A stretch of 9,527 nt of DNA from Phycisphaerales bacterium. Lineage in GTDB: Bacteria > Planctomycetota > Phycisphaerae > Tepidisphaerales > Tepidisphaeraceae. Position 1 is the first letter of the stretch. Every line of letters begins with the position of its first letter. The stretch spans positions 1 through 9,527 of the forward strand of contig JAQGHP010000094.1 in assembly GCA_028288775.1 (NCBI GenBank), read 5' to 3'. A model generated the notes under the pieces. That model was not told the DNA's origin and did no database searches. It was given only the letters and a program-made list of their open reading frames with translations. Shown here piece by piece: positions 6,871 through 9,527 of the stretch. Position numbers and translations under genes: made by a program.

Positions 6871-6932
6871 GGAAGCGAAATGGGGACGCAGCTAGTTTTA
6901 AAAAAAACTAGCTGCGTCCCCATTTCGCTTCC
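6871..6932. repeat. 62-nt palindromic element, copy 2
   Basis: Perfect 29-nt arms (6871-6899 and 6904-6932) around a loop of four A. The arm begins GGAAGCGAAATGGGGACGCA and ends AGCTAGTTTT. Every arm position pairs, whereas copy 1 has three mismatches, so this copy may be younger or better preserved. It sits 197 nt upstream of the LCCL start codon, on the side opposite copy 1. Confidence 0.93.
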
Positions 6933-7014
6933 CGAACGGTTGGAGGAAGGGTGGAGGGAATGGGCTCGATAAGAATTCAATGGAGCGTGCGGGGAGGTTT
7001 GGAAAGCAGGGCGC

Positions 7015-7076
7015 AAAAAAGCGTCGGCGGGGTGAAGAAGGAGGGGGGGAACCTTCTTCGGGGAATGCCCGCCGAC
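7015..7076 (-). terminator. Rho-independent terminator with a two-tier stem
   Basis: Read on the - strand, GTCGGCGGG (7076-7068) pairs with CCCGCCGAC (7031-7023), then comes GC and six T (7020-7015). Inside this stem a second stem forms: GAAGAAGG (7059-7052) with CCTTCTTC (7041-7034) around a C-rich loop. It is the natural end of the sedolisin transcript, whose stop codon lies 164 nt upstream. On the + strand no T run follows, so it works in one direction only. Confidence 0.8.
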
Positions 7077-7240
7077 AAGAAAGAGTTTAACCGATCTTGT
7101 GGGGTTTTGCAAGCGATTGATCGCGTTCGCGACAGTTACATCGTGGCCGATGCGAGATCGATGAATATTGCGCCGCTCCGTTTTGGGATTGGTGCGCAAT
7201 GGGGCGTATCCAACGCGTTCGTGACCGCATGGTGATTTTG

Positions 7241-9355
7241 CTAACCACGGGTCACGGTTTCTGCGGTGTCGTTCGCTGAATTGTTATCCGCCGGGGTTGT
7301 CGCGGAGGTCGTTGCGGCGATGAGATTGTACGTTCCACCCGGCAGGCCCTGGGGGGCGACGAAGTGGATGTGCAGGGTCATCGAGCGGCCGGCACGCAGG
7401 TGGATGGTTCGCAGCGGGATGCTGGTCAGGAATTGGGCGGACGCATCGAGCGTGGTGCTGGTCGAGGCGTACAGGCTGATCGTCACCGTTCCGATCGCGG
7501 TCACGTTGCCGAGGTTTTGGATCGTCACCGTGGCATCCGCGCCCTTGCCGGGCGTGACGAGCACGCCTTGGCTCCCGGCGAAGGTGGTGGAGAGATCGAC
7601 GGTCGGGGCGGCAATCGCCACCGTCGCGGAAGTGGCTGCCTGCGCGGGCGTGGTGCTGGTAGCGGTGGCATCCACGGACGCCACGAAGTAATAGCCGCCG
7701 TCGGCGACTCCTGTCGGGTAGCTGAACTTCAGTTTCACGACCTTGGAAGCGCCGGCGCGGAGGGTCACGTTTGAAAGCGTAAGCGTCGTGACGGCGGTGT
7801 CATCGGACGACACGGCCGTGTCGGTCGAGACGTAAAGCGTGACAGTGATCGGTCCGGTGAATTTCGTCGCGGCGGTGTTGGTCAGGCGCAGTTTGAGCGA
7901 GCCGGATTGTCCGCCGATGACGCTGACCGGGGCGGAAGTCGTAAAGGTTCCGGTGACGGTTGACGCCGGCAGCGCCTGCGGCGTGGCGGACCCGCCGGTG
8001 GAGGTAGTGCCGGTGTTGGTGGTCGAACCCGACGAGTTGGTCGAGCTCGTTGCAGTCAGTGCGCTTACAATGGATGCGGCCTTGGGGCTTCCCAGTCCGG
8101 TGACCGTGTCGTACCCCGCGGTCGCCTGCGAGCCCGAGCGCCCGCGCCCGCCCCAGCGCCATTGCCAGGGGTTGGAGGAGCTCTGGTCGATCACGTCATT
8201 GAAGGATGATGTGTAGGTGGAATAACTGGCCGTGCCCGGCGCGCTATAGAGGTTGTAGAGCATCGGCAGTGTCTGCGACGCGCCGTCCAGCGTGCCGTTG
8301 CCGGCGATCACTCGACCCTGATCGGCGAGCGCGATCAGCGCAGCCCACTGCGGCGCGCCGGCGCTGGTTCCGCCCACTTCCTGCCACCCGCTAAAGCCCT
8401 GATCGGGAAGGGAATCGTAGACGGCAACGCCCGTATTCGGGTCGGCGACGTAGGAGACATCGGGCGTGCTGCGTGCTCCCGAGCTTTGCACGCCGGTTTG
8501 ATATGCGGGTTCGGTCTCGACCTGGCTGTATCCGCCGCTGGTTCCGCTCCAGGAGGATTCGCTACTGTACGTGCCGGTCGTGCCCTGGGTGTTGAGGGTG
8601 GTGCCGCCGACGGAGAGCACGTTGGGCGAGCTCGCCGGCCACTGCACGCCGGAGCTTGCGCCGCTGTCGCCCGCGGAGGCGACGAAGGTGACGCCCTGAT
8701 GGCCGGCGGGGGTGGTGAAGTAGGAGTCGTAGGAGGTCTGGCCGACGAATTCGCCGCCGCCCCAACTGAAAAATTCGCTCCCGCCCCAGCTCATGGAGAC
8801 GACGGAAACTCCCGCCGCACTTCCGGCATATTTCACTGCGGACATCAGGTCCGAGATGCTGGAGGAAGCGGCCTCGACCAGCAGGATGTTCGCCTTGGGG
8901 GCCATTGCGTGGGCCCATTCCACGTCGAGGGCGATCTCGCCCGCCCAGCCGGAATCGGTTGTTGGAAGCTTGCTGCCACCGGTCTGGTTCACCACTTTGA
9001 AACTGGACGGGGCGCTCAGGCCGAATTGGGTGTCGAAAACGCCCAGGTCGCTGGTGATATTCGGATCATTAAAGGCATCAACGATTGCGATGGTCTGACC
9101 GGACCCATCCGCCGCGGCACCGTTGGGGAAGGTGATGTTGCTGAAATCGTAGGCGGTGCGGATCTGATCGGGCGTGTATCCCTGAATGCTGGTACTCGAA
9201 GTCGCGGCGGCGTGTACGAACACGGTATTCGTATGCATCGTGACGTCACCGGACACAGCTGAGGAGAGGAGCTGTCGCGATTCGAGGACTTCGATTGCCG
9301 CAAGGCGGGTGACGGATTTATAGGGCGCGGGCTTCTTCCTCGGGAATTTAAACAT
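7241..9355 (-). CDS. Sedolisin (S53) family serine peptidase with two CARDB-like domains
   Basis: A 704-residue exported peptidase, probably active at acidic pH as sedolisins are. Residues 18-32 hold the planctomycete extracellular signature (AIEVLESRQLLSS) instead of a hydrophobic signal peptide. The catalytic domain starts near residue 58 (YTPDQIRTAYDF), with no room for the usual propeptide. Visible sedolisin residues are Glu140 and Asp144 (GEIALD), oxyanion Asp230 (SAGDSGA) and the nucleophile Ser331 (GGTSAGAP). The domain ends FNDVIDQ (385-391) and AGYDTVTGLGSPK (413-425); the segment between them is unusual. A Ser/Thr linker (434-467) leads to two CARDB-like beta domains, about 470-580 and 585-700, each with the VTLYVSTDT or VTISLYAST strand motif. 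ATG 9355 follows GGAG at 9363-9366 (7-nt gap); a GTG at 9412 is less likely. It probably degrades external protein. A two-tier terminator lies downstream. Confidence 0.92.
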   Translation of the reverse strand: MFKFPRKKPAPYKSVTRLAAIEVLESRQLLSSAVSGDVTMHTNTVFVHAAATSSTSIQGYTPDQIRTAYDFSNITFPNGAAADGSGQTIAIVDAFNDPNITSDLGVFDTQFGLSAPSSFKVVNQTGGSKLPTTDSGWAGEIALDVEWAHAMAPKANILLVEAASSSISDLMSAVKYAGSAAGVSVVSMSWGGSEFFSWGGGEFVGQTSYDSYFTTPAGHQGVTFVASAGDSGASSGVQWPASSPNVLSVGGTTLNTQGTTGTYSSESSWSGTSGGYSQVETEPAYQTGVQSSGARSTPDVSYVADPNTGVAVYDSLPDQGFSGWQEVGGTSAGAPQWAALIALADQGRVIAGNGTLDGASQTLPMLYNLYSAPGTASYSTYTSSFNDVIDQSSSNPWQWRWGGRGRSGSQATAGYDTVTGLGSPKAASIVSALTATSSTNSSGSTTNTGTTSTGGSATPQALPASTVTGTFTTSAPVSVIGGQSGSLKLRLTNTAATKFTGPITVTLYVSTDTAVSSDDTAVTTLTLSNVTLRAGASKVVKLKFSYPTGVADGGYYFVASVDATATSTTPAQAATSATVAIAAPTVDLSTTFAGSQGVLVTPGKGADATVTIQNLGNVTAIGTVTISLYASTSTTLDASAQFLTSIPLRTIHLRAGRSMTLHIHFVAPQGLPGGTYNLIAATTSATTPADNNSANDTAETVTRG

Positions 9356-9362
9356 CTTACGT

Positions 9363-9366
9363 CTCC
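9363..9366 (-). promoter_or_regulatory. Ribosome binding site deciding the sedolisin start
   Basis: GGAG on the - strand, 7 nt before ATG 9355. It favours a start immediately before the basic N-terminus MFKFPRKKPA over the GTG at 9412. Confidence 0.65.
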
Positions 9367-9368
9367 AG

Positions 9369-9479
9369 GTCGATTCGGCGGCGAAAAACCGCGAGACGGC
9401 ATGCTCAAGCACCCCCGCCGTCGTAGGTACAGTGCGCCAAGAGGGGTGAAAACTTCCACGGCGAAAACGCCGAATCGAC
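9369..9479. repeat. 12-bp inverted repeat in the sedolisin leader
   Basis: GTCGATTCGGCG at 9369-9380 and its exact reverse complement CGCCGAATCGAC at 9468-9479, 87 nt apart. The outer copy overlaps a small hairpin, CGGCG-AAAA-CGCCG (9459-9472). Both lie between the sedolisin start codon and the window end, in the expected promoter and 5' untranslated region. If both are transcribed, the inner copy is next to the ribosome site (9363-9366) and could pair with the outer one. Confidence 0.6.
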
Positions 9480-9527
9480 GCGCCTTCGTGAATTCGGGCG
9501 CGACCCTCCTTATTGGCACATATCCCG

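Larger units (their letters stand above)
6675..7240. other. Intergenic region between the LCCL and sedolisin genes, no gene
   Basis: These 566 bp hold no credible protein gene; the open frames on both strands run through repeats or stem-loops and show no family resemblance. From right to left on the - strand it contains a 164-nt untranslated tail of the sedolisin, a two-tier terminator (7015-7076), the second palindromic element (6871-6932), and a leader of about 190 bp that must contain the LCCL promoter. I see no strong -35/-10 pair in that leader. Confidence 0.65.

Noticed and set aside
6783..7199. - strand open frame, 138 codons, in the LCCL-sedolisin gap
   Set aside because: It reads straight through the terminator and the 62-nt palindrome; its only repeated-looking segment (MGTQLVFFKTS) is the palindrome translated.
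6951..7235. + strand open frame, 94 codons
   Set aside because: It crosses the terminator stem in reverse, has no recognisable domain and no good ribosome site.
9495..9510. AAGGAGGG on the - strand near the right edge, a strong ribosome-site look-alike
   Set aside because: No start codon of a plausible gene follows at a suitable distance; the frames beginning here are shadows of the sedolisin gene.

Overview
The window looks like a chromosomal segment of a high-GC planctomycete, probably of the Phycisphaerae type. Three things point there: an N-terminal planctomycete extracellular signature (LESRQLLS) on the large protease, a GYF_2/RDD membrane protein of a kind common in that phylum, and a secreted protein made of LCCL-like repeats. 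This placement is inferred from gene content; the window holds no rRNA or other phylogenetic marker. I see no tRNA, rRNA, CRISPR array, complete insertion sequence or phage gene.

Layout. On the + strand, positions 1-991 carry the 3' end of a coiled-coil protein followed by a 51-residue single-span membrane protein. A large nested inverted repeat (1110-1177) separates them from a GNAT acetyltransferase (1200-1853). From there on every gene lies on the - strand. A Crp/Fnr-type regulator (1977-2687) converges on the acetyltransferase across a perfect 30-bp palindrome. Upstream of it are a GalU-type UTP-glucose-1-phosphate uridylyltransferase (2904-3860), a GYF_2 plus RDD membrane protein (3978-4736), a secreted three-repeat LCCL protein (5079-6674) and a sedolisin-family serine peptidase with two CARDB-like domains (7241-9355). 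The upstream part of the sedolisin leader is cut by the window end.

The genes do not form one obvious pathway. Gaps of 116 to 566 bp separate the - strand genes, so most are probably transcribed singly. The two right-hand genes encode exported proteins. GalU supplies UDP-glucose for envelope or exopolysaccharide synthesis. The regulator's target cannot be read from the sequence.

The most notable non-coding content is a set of intergenic palindromes. A 62-nt palindromic element (29-nt arms, 4-nt loop) is present twice, on either side of the LCCL gene. Also present are the 1110-1177 repeat, the 30-bp palindrome, a two-tier Rho-independent terminator downstream of the sedolisin, and a 12-bp inverted repeat in the sedolisin leader. 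No clearly new multi-gene system is visible. The best leads are the palindromic element family, the cysteine-free LCCL triplet, and the sedolisin with an altered calcium-loop region and no propeptide.
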